Assembly: GCF_000430525.1 (NCBI RefSeq)
Contig: NZ_AUME01000008.1
Coordinates: forward strand, 33,075 to 97,074
Direction of reading: 5' to 3'
DNA from: Prevotella corporis DSM 18810 = JCM 8529
GTDB taxonomy: Bacteria > Bacteroidota > Bacteroidia > Bacteroidales > Bacteroidaceae
Length of the DNA stretch: 64,000 bases
Position 1 is the stretch's first letter. The number at the start of each line of letters is the position of its first letter. The notes under the pieces were generated by a model, which saw only the letters and a program-made list of their open reading frames with translations, had not been told where the DNA came from and made no database searches. Both the position numbers and the translations under genes were made by a program. Below are positions 27,522-35,732 of the stretch, piece by piece.

Positions 27522-29048
27522 ATGAACAAGATTTTAAAGTATTTCGGTTATGCGAGCATGCTGACACTAACCATCGGCTTCGCATCATGCAGCAGTGATG
27601 ACAACACAGTGACGCCAACGCCAACACCTAACCCACAAACAGAAGCCTATGTCTGGGGAACGGAGGGCGCTATCAAAACTTGCAACCACTTACTCTTCAC
27701 GTCTGGCAAGGAGGATGCCAACGGAACAGAAATCGGAAACGGCGATCAGGAGTTCATCTTCAAAGGAAAGCAGACACTGAAGAAAGGCACATACACATTG
27801 AAAGGATGGATTTACATCGCCGAAGGCTCTGAACTCACCATCGAGCCCGGAACAATCATCAAGGGAGACAAGGCCACAAAGGCGGCCATCATTGCCGAAC
27901 GAGGCGGAAAACTCATTGCAAAGGGAGCCGAGAGCTCACCTATCGTGTTCACATCGGCACAACCCAAGGGCCAACGCAAACCAGGCGACTGGGGAGGAAT
28001 CATCCTTTGCGGAAAGGCGCAGAACAACCAGACAGAACAGCAGATTGAAGGCGGACCGCGCACTAAGCACGGAGGGTCCGACAACGCCGACAACTCTGGT
28101 ATTCTGAGCTACGTTCGCATCGAATTTGCTGGCTATCCATTCCAGAAAGATAAGGAAATCAACGGTCTTACACTCGGTTCGGTGGGCAGTGGCACAACTC
28201 TCGACCACATTCAGGTATCTTACTCCAACGACGACTCATACGAGTGGTTCGGCGGCACAGTAAACGCGAAGTATCTCATCGCCTACCACGGCTGGGACGA
28301 CGACTTCGACACTGACAACGGTTACTCTGGAAACGTGCAATTCGGACTGGTGGTTCGCGACTCACGCATCGCCGACACCTCACAGAGCAACAGTTTCGAG
28401 AGTGACAACAATGCATCGGGCTCTGACGTGAATCCATTCACAAGCGCAACATTCTCAAACATCACATTCGTAGGTCCAAAAATGGATGGTTCTTTTAAAA
28501 ACAACACCGACTATATCAATGGCGGAAACATGAACCCCAACAACGGATCGGCACTCGGTAAGTTCCAAGCTGCCATGCACATACGCAGAAACTCAAGACT
28601 CAACTGTGTCAACTCGCTCGCCATTGGCTATCCTATCGGATTGATTCTCGACAACGAAAAGGGCGACACACAGGGCGCTGCAGCGGCAGGAAAAATCAAA
28701 TTGCAGAACATTTGGTTTGCTGGCATGGACATTATCGGCTCTGATTACAACAAGGTTTACAAGGATGAGCTCTACGATTACGCTACAAAGAAAACTGACG
28801 CTTCAAAGAAGTCGTTCTCAAGCACATTCTTCAACGCACAGAACGGTAACAAGTCGTTCGATACATGGGGCAAACTCGTTGACAGCAACGGATATATGCC
28901 ACTCCCAACCAGTCCTTTGCTCACTGCAGCGGCATGGAATAACGCTGGCAACTGGTTCTCTCAAGTATCATACATCGGTGCTTTCGGCGCCAACGACACA
29001 TGGACCAACGGCTGGACGGAGTTCGATCCACAGAATGCTGACTATTAA
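27522..29048 (+). CDS. Surface lipoprotein with parallel beta-helix
   Basis: The 508-residue protein has a lipoprotein signal peptide (lipid at about Cys23, FASCSSDD), followed by a threonine-proline linker (TVTPTPTPNPQT). The main domain resembles parallel beta-helix proteins: GTYTLKGWIYIAEGSELTIEPG, IAERGGKLIAKG and GDWGGIILCGKA are typical rungs. The acidic residues after the lipid cysteine (SSDD) may act as a surface export signal as in other Bacteroidota lipoproteins. It follows a TonB receptor and would serve as its surface partner. No catalytic residues were recognised. The frame ends at 29048 with no clear terminator. Confidence 0.78.
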   Translation: MNKILKYFGYASMLTLTIGFASCSSDDNTVTPTPTPNPQTEAYVWGTEGAIKTCNHLLFTSGKEDANGTEIGNGDQEFIFKGKQTLKKGTYTLKGWIYIAEGSELTIEPGTIIKGDKATKAAIIAERGGKLIAKGAESSPIVFTSAQPKGQRKPGDWGGIILCGKAQNNQTEQQIEGGPRTKHGGSDNADNSGILSYVRIEFAGYPFQKDKEINGLTLGSVGSGTTLDHIQVSYSNDDSYEWFGGTVNAKYLIAYHGWDDDFDTDNGYSGNVQFGLVVRDSRIADTSQSNSFESDNNASGSDVNPFTSATFSNITFVGPKMDGSFKNNTDYINGGNMNPNNGSALGKFQAAMHIRRNSRLNCVNSLAIGYPIGLILDNEKGDTQGAAAAGKIKLQNIWFAGMDIIGSDYNKVYKDELYDYATKKTDASKKSFSSTFFNAQNGNKSFDTWGKLVDSNGYMPLPTSPLLTAAAWNNAGNWFSQVSYIGAFGANDTWTNGWTEFDPQNADY

Positions 29049-29420
29049 TTTCCATACGGGAACCATGGTCTGAAACAGCCATTTCCCACAACTTGTGAGG
29101 GCCTTGATTCGTAATGCTTCAAGGTCTTCATTCGTTTTCAACCTCAACTGGTCATTAGAGCCTGAACAGCTTGTCTGCCATTCGTTAACACTCGTAGCAG
29201 CATGTGGCGAAAGAGTACGAATGGAAAGATGACAAGACCTTTGCCACACCGCTCAGACACTCAGCGTTCCGACAGTTTCCCATCTGAAAACGATAGTCCG
29301 AAGGTGGCGAAAAAGAAGTTGAAAAGAATCGAAATTAATCCTTAAAAGTATCATTTTCGTTGTTTTAATATTTGTTTTATAACAATAAATAACAATAAAT
29401 GAAGAAAAAACACTAAAATA
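29049..29420. other. Intergenic stretch without recognised content
   Basis: Beyond a weak hairpin near 29087-29102 (CCCACAA / TTGTGAGGG) I see no gene, array or promoter here until the strong promoter at 29421. The second half is AT-rich. Confidence 0.4.
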
Positions 29421-29452
29421 TTTGATGGTTTAAAATAAATTATGTACCTTTG
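29421..29452 (+). promoter_or_regulatory. Strong consensus promoter of small transcript
   Basis: TTTG (29421-29424), 20-nt spacer, TACCTTTG (29445-29452). This is among the best promoter matches in the window, and it drives no annotated long gene. Confidence 0.75.
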
Positions 29453-29515
29453 CAAACGTAATAATAGAAAGTTCAACAATAAGCATGGGTGAAAGGCACC
29501 CTTGAGAATAGAAAC

Positions 29516-29596
29516 ATGATAACATCAATAGTATTGGCCATTGTGGCATTTTTAGCAACAATTTGCATCACGGCATTCAATGTCAATAGAAAATAA
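29516..29596 (+). CDS. 26-residue hydrophobic peptide
   Basis: An ATG at 29516 opens a 26-codon frame ending TAA at 29596. The peptide is one predicted membrane helix (residues 3-20, SIVLAIVAFLATICITA) with a short polar, basic tail (NVNRK). It follows a consensus promoter by 63 nt; the leader has a small hairpin (GGGTG/CACCC, 29487-29501). After the stop comes a long hairpin (29607-29650), and a strong terminator ends the transcript at about 29794. The size, helix and clean boundaries suggest a real small membrane protein, or a toxin-like peptide with a structured RNA. I do not recognise a family. Confidence 0.55.
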   Translation: MITSIVLAIVAFLATICITAFNVNRK

Positions 29597-29606
29597 AACA
29601 CAGACA

Positions 29607-29650
29607 GTTCAACCCAAATCAGGCATCAGTGCCTGAACTTCTGGGTGAAC
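29607..29650 (+). other. Long stem-loop in small transcript
   Basis: Outer stem GTTCA/TGAAC and CCCA/TGGG, inner stem CAGGCA/TGCCTG closed by a 4-nt loop (TCAG). It lies 11 nt after the stop codon of the 26-residue peptide and could be a 3' protective or regulatory structure. Confidence 0.55.
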
Positions 29651-29757
29651 TTAACGACAGACAGTTTGGCAATAAAGGTAAAAGATAAAGGTAAAAGATA
29701 TAGGATAATAAATAGTCTGCTGAACAAGCGAAATTTGCAGCAGAGAATTGGTAAGCT

Positions 29758-29794
29758 CCCGGACCCACGATGGTGGGTTCGGGATTCTTTTTTC
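29758..29794 (+). terminator. Rho-independent terminator of small transcript
   Basis: CCCGGACCCAC pairs with GTGGGTTCGGG (one mismatch) around a 4-nt loop, followed by ATTCTTTTTTC. Confidence 0.8.
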
Positions 29795-29992
29795 GCCAGC
29801 CCAGAAGTGGCGGAAAATGTGAACAAATATCAGCTTGCGTGACCGATTGTGCAAAAAAAACAGTAATTTTGTATCGCAACAATCGATACGAAGCTCACCT
29901 ATCGGACGAAACACACGACCAAAAAGAGCGAAAATATCGATGAAATCGGACATTTCAGGGCAGCCAATGCCCAGCGAAAAACCAAAATAGAT

Positions 29993-30952
29993 ATGGAAAC
30001 AAATCAGAAAACAGTAGTGATGAATGCCGGAAAAATGAATTTCGACGGCAGTATGGACTTTCAGTCGCTCTCTCCCGACACAACCGTTTATGACGACACA
30101 CGACCCGATGAGTTCATCGGGAGGATACAAGGCGCAAGAGCCATCGTCACAAAGGAACTCCCCGTGACGGCCGACCTCATCGAACAGTTCCCTGACAGCC
30201 TACAACTCATCGTCGAGGCGGGCACCGGATTCAACAATATAGACATCGAAGCAGCCAAAAAGCGCGGAATCACCGTGTGCAACATCCCAGCCTATAGCTC
30301 CGAAAGGGTAGCCCACACAGCCATCATGATGATGCTCTGCCTGTCGTCAACCATGCAAGTACAACTCAAGATGCTTGCCAACGGCGACAGGAGCAACTTC
30401 ACCGAACATCTCAAAGTGCCTCACTGCGAGGTCAATGGCAAGACACTGGGGGTAGTCGGTGCAGGAAACATCGGCGGACAGGTAGTAAAGGTGGCACAGG
30501 CTCTCGGCATGAGAGTGCTCATTTGCAAGAGACATCAAGGCACTGACACAGAAACGATTAAATATGTGTCATTTGAGGAACTCATGAAGCAGTCGGATTA
30601 CGTGTCGTTGCATTGCCCACTCACGGCCGACACACGACACATCGTCAATGCAGACACACTGAAACTGATGAAACCGACGGCATTTCTCATCAACACCTCA
30701 CGTGGAGCACTCGTCGATGAGGCAGCTCTGATTGAGGCTTTGCAGAGCGGAACAATCGCCGGAGCTGGGCTCGACGTGCAAGAACAAGAACCTCCAGCCG
30801 AGGACAATCCTCTCTACACACTCGACAACGTCATCATAACGCCACACATGGGCTGGAAAGGCTACGAGACTCGACAGCGACTGCTCGCCATCATACGCAA
30901 CGACATTCAGGGATTCTTCAGCGGAAAGCCCGTCAACGTAGTGTCTGACTGA
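29993..30952 (+). CDS. D-2-hydroxyacid dehydrogenase family protein
   Basis: A 319-residue NAD-dependent dehydrogenase of the phosphoglycerate/glycerate dehydrogenase type. The NAD-binding Rossmann motif is LGVVGAGNIGGQVVKVAQ. Catalytic residues are in NTSRGALVDE (Arg), near DVQEQEPP (Glu) and in TPHMGW (His). The N-terminal substrate-binding part includes VEAGTGFNNID. No ACT domain is present, so it is less likely to be the serine-pathway SerA and more likely a glycerate dehydrogenase or hydroxypyruvate reductase; the substrate is uncertain. A -7 match TAATTTTG at 29864-29871 may drive it. The next frame starts 48 nt downstream. Confidence 0.88.
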   Translation: METNQKTVVMNAGKMNFDGSMDFQSLSPDTTVYDDTRPDEFIGRIQGARAIVTKELPVTADLIEQFPDSLQLIVEAGTGFNNIDIEAAKKRGITVCNIPAYSSERVAHTAIMMMLCLSSTMQVQLKMLANGDRSNFTEHLKVPHCEVNGKTLGVVGAGNIGGQVVKVAQALGMRVLICKRHQGTDTETIKYVSFEELMKQSDYVSLHCPLTADTRHIVNADTLKLMKPTAFLINTSRGALVDEAALIEALQSGTIAGAGLDVQEQEPPAEDNPLYTLDNVIITPHMGWKGYETRQRLLAIIRNDIQGFFSGKPVNVVSD

Positions 30953-31000
30953 CCCGACTGGCAGCATCAGCAACAACGAAAAATACTGATTATCAACCGT

Positions 31001-31117
31001 ATGACCATCAAAACCATCTTCAACGACATCAGAACGTGGCTCAAGCAGCTTTCATTTCGCACGGGAGTCATCGTTCTGCTCATGTGCATCCCCTTCTATA
31101 TCATTTAGTTCGCCCAA
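31001..31117 (+). pseudogene. Start of small membrane protein interrupted by in-frame TAG
   Basis: An ATG at 31001 opens a frame reading 35 residues with a basic amphipathic start (FNDIRTWLKQLSFRTG) and a hydrophobic helix (VIVLLMCIPFYII). A TAG follows at 31106-31108. The same frame then continues without any further stop (FAQMLLPLSVGTKGV...) through a second membrane segment and into a full HAD phosphatase domain ending at 31948. The two membrane segments look like one protein cut by an amber codon, probably from TCG or TTG by one change. The gene before the stop may be a decayed start, or a short leader peptide with reinitiation at ATG 31118, ten bases later. Confidence 0.6.
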
Positions 31118-31948
31118 ATGCTGCTGCCCCTCTCGGTAGGCACGAAGGGCGTGTTGTGGGCCGTTTTCTTCGGATTGGCAAAGGCTTGCCAGTACGGCGG
31201 ACTCACCATTCTCGGTGTGGAGGGCTACAAAAGACTGAAAAACAAGTTCCGAAAACAGGACGATAGCGCGCAACGGAAACAGAACGGGCGCCCTATCCGA
31301 CTGATTATCTTCGACTTCGACGGTACGCTCGGCGACTCTCAGCGACTCATTACCGACACAATGCTCGAAACAATCGACAAGATGGGACTCGAAAAGCGCA
31401 CCCGCGAGGCATGTGCGAGCACCATCGGACTGCCGTTGGCCAAGTGTTTCTCTGCCATCATCCCCATGTCAGACGACAAGGCTGACGAATGCGCTGAAGT
31501 CTATAGCGATATTTTCAGGCGGAACAACATCCCCGGCGCCGTTCCCCCTTTCCCAAATGTCATCGAAACAATCAGGAAGCTGAAGCAAAGGGGCATCTCC
31601 CTTTCGATAGCCAGCAGCCGACACCATCACTCTCTCAGTCAATTCGTTAACGAAATGAAGTTAGAGGATTGCTTTACCTATATCATCGGTGCCGATGATG
31701 TGGTGCATCCGAAGCCGGAAGCCGAACCTATCGAGAAGACATTAGCCCATTACGGCCTTCAAGCCGATGAGACTTTAATGGTCGGCGATACGAAATTCGA
31801 CATCCTTATGGGCAGAAACGGCGGCACTCGCACATGTGGCGTCACCTACGGCAACGGAACGGCAGACGAACTGAAGAACGCTGGTGCTGACATGATTATC
31901 GATGATATTGCCGATTTGCTGCAGATTGTCGTCCACAACGCCAACTGA
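31118..31948 (+). CDS. HAD-family phosphatase with N-terminal membrane segment
   Basis: The 276-residue frame begins with a hydrophobic segment (GTKGVLWAVFFGLAKACQYGG), then a basic linker and a HAD phosphatase domain from about residue 60. HAD motifs are visible: DFDGTLGD (nucleophile Asp), IASSRHH (motif II), KPEAEP (Lys) and MVGDTKFD (motif IV). The fold is that of phosphoglycolate-phosphatase-like enzymes. The membrane part continues the frame that begins at 31001 and is broken by TAG at 31106. So either the ancestral protein was a membrane-anchored HAD of about 315 residues, or a small membrane gene and a HAD gene have fused. Translation could start at 31118 or nearer the HAD domain. Confidence 0.82.
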   Translation: MLLPLSVGTKGVLWAVFFGLAKACQYGGLTILGVEGYKRLKNKFRKQDDSAQRKQNGRPIRLIIFDFDGTLGDSQRLITDTMLETIDKMGLEKRTREACASTIGLPLAKCFSAIIPMSDDKADECAEVYSDIFRRNNIPGAVPPFPNVIETIRKLKQRGISLSIASSRHHHSLSQFVNEMKLEDCFTYIIGADDVVHPKPEAEPIEKTLAHYGLQADETLMVGDTKFDILMGRNGGTRTCGVTYGNGTADELKNAGADMIIDDIADLLQIVVHNAN

Positions 31949-32043
31949 CAGATGGCCGCCATCGACCCGTCAACAGCTCGTCGTTCAGACCCGAAACAAA
32001 CCTTTGCAAACCACTGGATTTCAGCAAAATAGCTTTAGCCTCT

Positions 32044-32109
32044 CAAAAGGTGAGCTTTCGCAATGCAAAAGGTGAGCTTTCACAGTGCAAAAGGTGAGCT
32101 TTCAGAAGG
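32044..32109. repeat. 22-nt repeat array 5 (3 units, cleanest)
   Basis: Units at 32044, 32066 and 32088 all read CAAAAGGTGAGCTTTC in the same orientation with only the last 6 nt differing. This is the best-preserved array and defines the consensus. The surrounding gap (31949-32357) otherwise holds only a terminator. Confidence 0.9.
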
Positions 32110-32155
32110 GCAACACTGGCCGACAAGCATCAGAACCGTCAGCCGACAACAAAAA

Positions 32156-32191
32156 AGGGCTACCCATAACGGATAGCCCTCCTTTGTTTTT
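32156..32191. terminator. Bidirectional terminator between HAD gene and ridA
   Basis: AGGGCTACCC and GGATAGCCCT pair around ATAAC, preceded by AAAAAA and followed by CCTTTGTTTTT, so it can work on both strands for the two convergent genes. Confidence 0.75.
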
Positions 32192-32357
32192 CGCAATGAA
32201 ATGCCATTGTGGGCAATGCCTTTCTGAATCAAAAACGGCCCATTTCATCGACCAATCACCCATCAAATTGCATCATTCGCCCGTCGGCAAGCGCCCTCGT
32301 TACAAAACAGAGCTCTTGTTTTACGACAACTTCTATGACGTCTTTTTGATTAAAGTG

Positions 32358-32732
32358 TTACTTTACCGCAATGCACTCAACCTCCACTAACGCATCCTTT
32401 GGCAAGCGTTTCACAGAGATGGCAGAGCGAGCAGGATACGGTTCGCTGAAGAACTCAGCATACACCTCATTCATGGCAGCGAAATCTTCCATGTCTGCAA
32501 GGAAAACAGTGGTTTTCATGACATGCGATAGGTCGATTCCCGCCTCCTTGAGGATGGCCTGTGCGTTGAGAAGCGACTGGCGAGTCTGCTCCTTGATGCC
32601 ACCCGGCGCAAACTGTCCCGTAGCGGGGTCGATAGGAAGTTGTCCAGATGTGATAATCAACCCATTGGCTTCGATAGCCTGACTGTAAGGTCCGATGGCC
32701 TTTGGAGCATTAGATGTGTTTACTACTTTCAT
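32358..32732 (-). CDS. ridA: RidA-family enamine/imine deaminase
   Basis: The 124-residue protein starts APKAIGPYSQAIEANGLI and ends PKDALVEVECIAVK, which with the middle PARSAISVKRLP (catalytic arginine) matches the RidA/YjgF family closely. RidA hydrolyses reactive 2-aminoacrylate and other enamines formed by PLP enzymes such as threonine dehydratase, protecting transaminases. It acts in the cytoplasm as a trimer. A -7 element TAACTTTG lies on the minus strand (32773-32766), giving a leader of about 25 nt. It is a single-gene unit with a shared terminator downstream. Confidence 0.95.
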   Translation of the reverse strand: MKVVNTSNAPKAIGPYSQAIEANGLIITSGQLPIDPATGQFAPGGIKEQTRQSLLNAQAILKEAGIDLSHVMKTTVFLADMEDFAAMNEVYAEFFSEPYPARSAISVKRLPKDALVEVECIAVK

Positions 32733-33142
32733 AATTTTATTGTTTTAAGATGTGATAACCTGTTGCAAAGTTAGCATTTTTTTTATGAATTACGCACCTT
32801 TCCCCCACTCTTTATTCAAGAATTGTGTTCAGAATCGTCCTGAACGATGCAGCCTTTCACGAGAAGAGAAATAGCAAGGAGTAAATTATCATTAAGAAAA
32901 AGTGAGATATTCAGTTACATTTTGTCACATATTAAATAGGTGAAAGCCCGAAAACAGGGCGTAGATAGTGAGAAAATATGGAAAATTTATGTTAAAAGCT
33001 AACAAAATTCACTATTTAATCATTCTTTTTACTACATTTGTCCCGTATTAGTACAACAATGAAAAAACAGGCTGTCGGCAACCATACGGCAGTGAAAAAA
33101 GATGAAAACATACATTAATAAATTATTAAACTCTATTACACA
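32733..33142. other. 410-base divergent intergenic region
   Basis: It holds the ridA -7 box (minus, 32773-32766) and, for hppA, TACATTTG at 33033-33040. A small hairpin (GCCC/GGGC, 32946-32959) lies in the middle. No small gene or repeat array was seen. Confidence 0.45.
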
Positions 33143-35344
33143 ATGAACATTCCAGAAGTCTTTTGGCTTGTACCAATTGCCTCAGTGATAGCACTGGGCA
33201 TGGCTTGGCATTTCTTCTCTGCCATGATGAAAGAAGAGGAGGGAACATCAAAGATGATCGAAATCGCCGAACACGTCAGAAAAGGCGCGATGGCCTATCT
33301 GAAACAGCAATACAAGATCGTAGGCATTGTATTCGCAGTATTGGCTGTTGTTTTCGCACTGATGGCCTACGTACTGAAAGTGCAGAACCCTTGGGTGCCC
33401 GTAGCTTTCCTTACGGGCGGTTTCTTCTCTGGTCTGGCCGGTTTCTTCGGAATGAAGACCGCCACTTACGCTTCTGCTCGCACCGCCAATGCCGTGCAAC
33501 ACGGTCTCGACAAGGGTCTGAAGATTGCCTTCCGCAGTGGTGCGGTGATGGGATTGGTGGTTGTAGGTCTGGGATTGCTTGACATCGCATTCTGGTTTTT
33601 GCTACTGAACTACATCTATAACGGCTCTGAAATGGCACTCATCACTATCACGACGACGATGCTTACCTTCGGTATGGGTGCCTCGACACAGGCGCTCTTC
33701 GCACGTGTGGGTGGTGGTATCTACACGAAGGCTGCCGATGTGGGCGCCGACCTCGTGGGAAAGGTGGAGGCAAACATCCCTGAGGATGACCCCCGCAACC
33801 CAGCAACGATTGCCGACAACGTAGGCGACAACGTGGGAGACGTGGCTGGTATGGGTGCCGACCTTTACGAAAGCTATTGTGGAAGTATTCTCTCTACGGC
33901 CGCTCTGGGTGCTACGGCGTTTGCTATGAACGGCGAAATGCAGCTCAAAGCAGTCATCGCACCGATGATTATCGCTGCCGTGGGCATCTTCCTCTCACTG
34001 TTGGGCATCTTCTTGGTGCGCACAAAAGACGGGGCGACGATGAAAGACTTGCTCCACTCTCTCGGACTGGGAACAAACATTGCGGCTCTGCTCGTGGGTG
34101 CGGCTTCGTTCGCCATCCTTTATCTGCTCGGACTTGAGAACTGGCTGGGCATTTCATTCTCCGTTGTCACAGGTCTCGTGGCAGGAGTCATCATCGGTCA
34201 GGCTACCGAATACTACACATCGCACAGCTATAAGCCAACACAGCTCATTGCTAAGGCAAGTGAGACGGGTGCTGCCACAGTGATTATCAAGGGATTGGGA
34301 ACGGGAATGATTTCCACTTGTATCCCAGTGCTCACCATTTCGCTGGCCATCATGCTGAGTTACCTCTGCGCCAACGGCTTCGACATGAGCATGAACGCGT
34401 CGTCGATCAGCCACGGCCTCTACGGTATTGGTATTGCGGCAGTCGGAATGTTGTCAACGCTGGGCATTACGCTCGCTACGGATGCCTACGGACCTATCGC
34501 CGACAATGCCGGTGGTAATGCAGAAATGTGCGAACTGGGTGAGGACGTACGCCATCGCACCGATGCGCTCGACGCTCTGGGCAACACTACTGCTGCCACG
34601 GGTAAGGGATTCGCCATCGGTAGTGCAGCCCTTACAGCGCTTGCGCTGCTCGCTTCCTACGTGGAAGAGGTGAAAATTGCCATGGTTCGCGCAGTCAACG
34701 AGGGCCAGCATTTCATCGATGCTGCTGGAAACGCTTTCAATCCATCCACTGCAAGCATGCCCGACTTCATGCAATTCTTTGAAGTCACGCTGATGAATCC
34801 TAAGGTGCTGGTAGGTGCTTTCATCGGTGCCATGGCAGCATTCCTTTTCTGCGGTCTCACAATGGGTGCCGTTGGACGTGCAGCTCAGTCTATGGTTGAG
34901 GAAGTTCGCCGACAATTCCGTGAGATTACCGGTATTCTCGAAGGCAAAGCCACACCAGACTACGGGCGTTGCGTGGAGATTTCCACTCGCAGTGCTCAGC
35001 GGGAGATGGTGTTCCCAAGCCTTTTGGCCATCGCTATCCCAATCATCGTGGGCATATTGCTCGGAGTTGCGGGCGTCTTAGGTCTGCTTGTCGGCGGATT
35101 GGCTGCTGGTTTCACGCTCGCAGTCTTTATGGCCAACGCTGGTGGTGCATGGGACAATGCCAAGAAGATGGTCGAAGAGGGCAACTTCGGTGGCAAAGGC
35201 TCTGACAGTCACAAGGCAACTATCGTCGGTGACACAGTAGGCGACCCATTCAAGGACACGTCTGGCCCAAGTTTGAACATTCTTATCAAGCTCATGTCTA
35301 TGGTTTCCATCGTCATGGCTGGTCTGACAGTGGCATTCTTGTAA
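33143..35344 (+). CDS. hppA: Membrane-bound pyrophosphatase, K+-dependent, probably Na+-pumping
   Basis: A 733-residue protein with about 16 membrane helices. The pyrophosphate site is seen in [19 protein letters not shown] and near the end in [20 protein letters not shown]. It hydrolyses pyrophosphate and pumps cations across the inner membrane, saving energy from biosynthesis. [11 protein letters not shown] has Ala where K+-independent enzymes have Lys, so K+ dependence is expected. The glutamate in [11 protein letters not shown] sits at the position used by Na+-pumping enzymes rather than one turn later as in plant H+ pumps, so Na+ (or Na+ with H+) transport is likely. It is monocistronic, with a strong terminator. 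Confidence 0.94.
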   Translation: MNIPEVFWLVPIASVIALGMAWHFFSAMMKEEEGTSKMIEIAEHVRKGAMAYLKQQYKIVGIVFAVLAVVFALMAYVLKVQNPWVPVAFLTGGFFSGLAGFFGMKTATYASARTANAVQHGLDKGLKIAFRSGAVMGLVVVGLGLLDIAFWFLLLNYIYNGSEMALITITTTMLTFGMGASTQALFARVGGGIYTKAADVGADLVGKVEANIPEDDPRNPATIADNVGDNVGDVAGMGADLYESYCGSILSTAALGATAFAMNGEMQLKAVIAPMIIAAVGIFLSLLGIFLVRTKDGATMKDLLHSLGLGTNIAALLVGAASFAILYLLGLENWLGISFSVVTGLVAGVIIGQATEYYTSHSYKPTQLIAKASETGAATVIIKGLGTGMISTCIPVLTISLAIMLSYLCANGFDMSMNASSISHGLYGIGIAAVGMLSTLGITLATDAYGPIADNAGGNAEMCELGEDVRHRTDALDALGNTTAATGKGFAIGSAALTALALLASYVEEVKIAMVRAVNEGQHFIDAAGNAFNPSTASMPDFMQFFEVTLMNPKVLVGAFIGAMAAFLFCGLTMGAVGRAAQSMVEEVRRQFREITGILEGKATPDYGRCVEISTRSAQREMVFPSLLAIAIPIIVGILLGVAGVLGLLVGGLAAGFTLAVFMANAGGAWDNAKKMVEEGNFGGKGSDSHKATIVGDTVGDPFKDTSGPSLNILIKLMSMVSIVMAGLTVAFL

Positions 35345-35378
35345 CACTTGTCTTAATAAAACAAGGAGGATTAATAAC

Positions 35379-35417
35379 AGTAGGGACGGCATTCGTGTCG
35401 TCCCTACTCTGTTTTTG
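35379..35417 (+). terminator. Rho-independent terminator of hppA
   Basis: AGTAGGGACG (35379-35388) pairs perfectly with CGTCCCTACT (35399-35408), followed by CTGTTTTTG. Confidence 0.88.
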
Positions 35418-35499
35418 TTCGGTCATGGCTATCCTACCGTTGCCTATTCGAGGCCAGAATGTCATGCGATTGGCAAGGGTACGTCTGCCCATCGTTGGA

Positions 35500-35631
35500 C
35501 AAACAGCGGAGTGGTACGGAACAAAGGGTGAGCGTATAAGAAGCAAAAGACGGGCAAGAATGGAGCATTTGACGGGTGAGAATAGAGCAAAGGGTGAACG
35601 TGAATGGAGCAAAGGGTGAGCGTGAATGGGG
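35500..35631. repeat. 22-nt repeat array 6 (6 units, divergent sequence)
   Basis: Units start at 35500, 35522, 35544, 35566, 35588 and 35610. The period is the same 22 nt and the units start with CAAA, but the best-kept ones read CAAAGGGTGAGCGTGAATG, lacking the CTTT right half. It is the largest array and a distinct subtype. It lies between hppA and yeiH. Confidence 0.75.
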
Positions 35632-35658
35632 CAAGGGAAGGAGGACTGCCGGACAAAC

Positions 35659-35698
35659 GACAGCCCACCGCCTATAGAATGTGAGGCGATGGGCTGTC
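35659..35698. terminator. Stem-loop at the end of yeiH
   Basis: GACAGCCCA and TGGGCTGTC pair, with an inner GCCT/AGGC stem. The minus-strand tail is only weakly T-rich, but the position 35 nt past the yeiH stop fits a terminator. Confidence 0.6.
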
Positions 35699-35732
35699 TG
35701 AGGTTAATGGTTGGTCGGTAACCGTGTTCCGC

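Noticed and set aside
29758..29794. tRNA-like 3' end (GGTTCGGGATTC resembles a T arm)
   Set aside because: The rest of a cloverleaf is missing, and the stem with its T tail is fully explained as a terminator.
29619..30130. Minus-strand frames of 66-159 residues near 29.6-30.1 kb
   Set aside because: They read through the terminator hairpin and antisense to the dehydrogenase gene, with low-complexity sequence and no family features.
31106..31108. TAG as a pyrrolysine codon
   Set aside because: No pyrrolysine genes are seen and other genes here end normally with TAG; a nonsense change is simpler.
32044..32109. CRISPR array
   Set aside because: The 22-nt units touch one another without spacers and there are no cas genes; the variable part is only about 6 nt.
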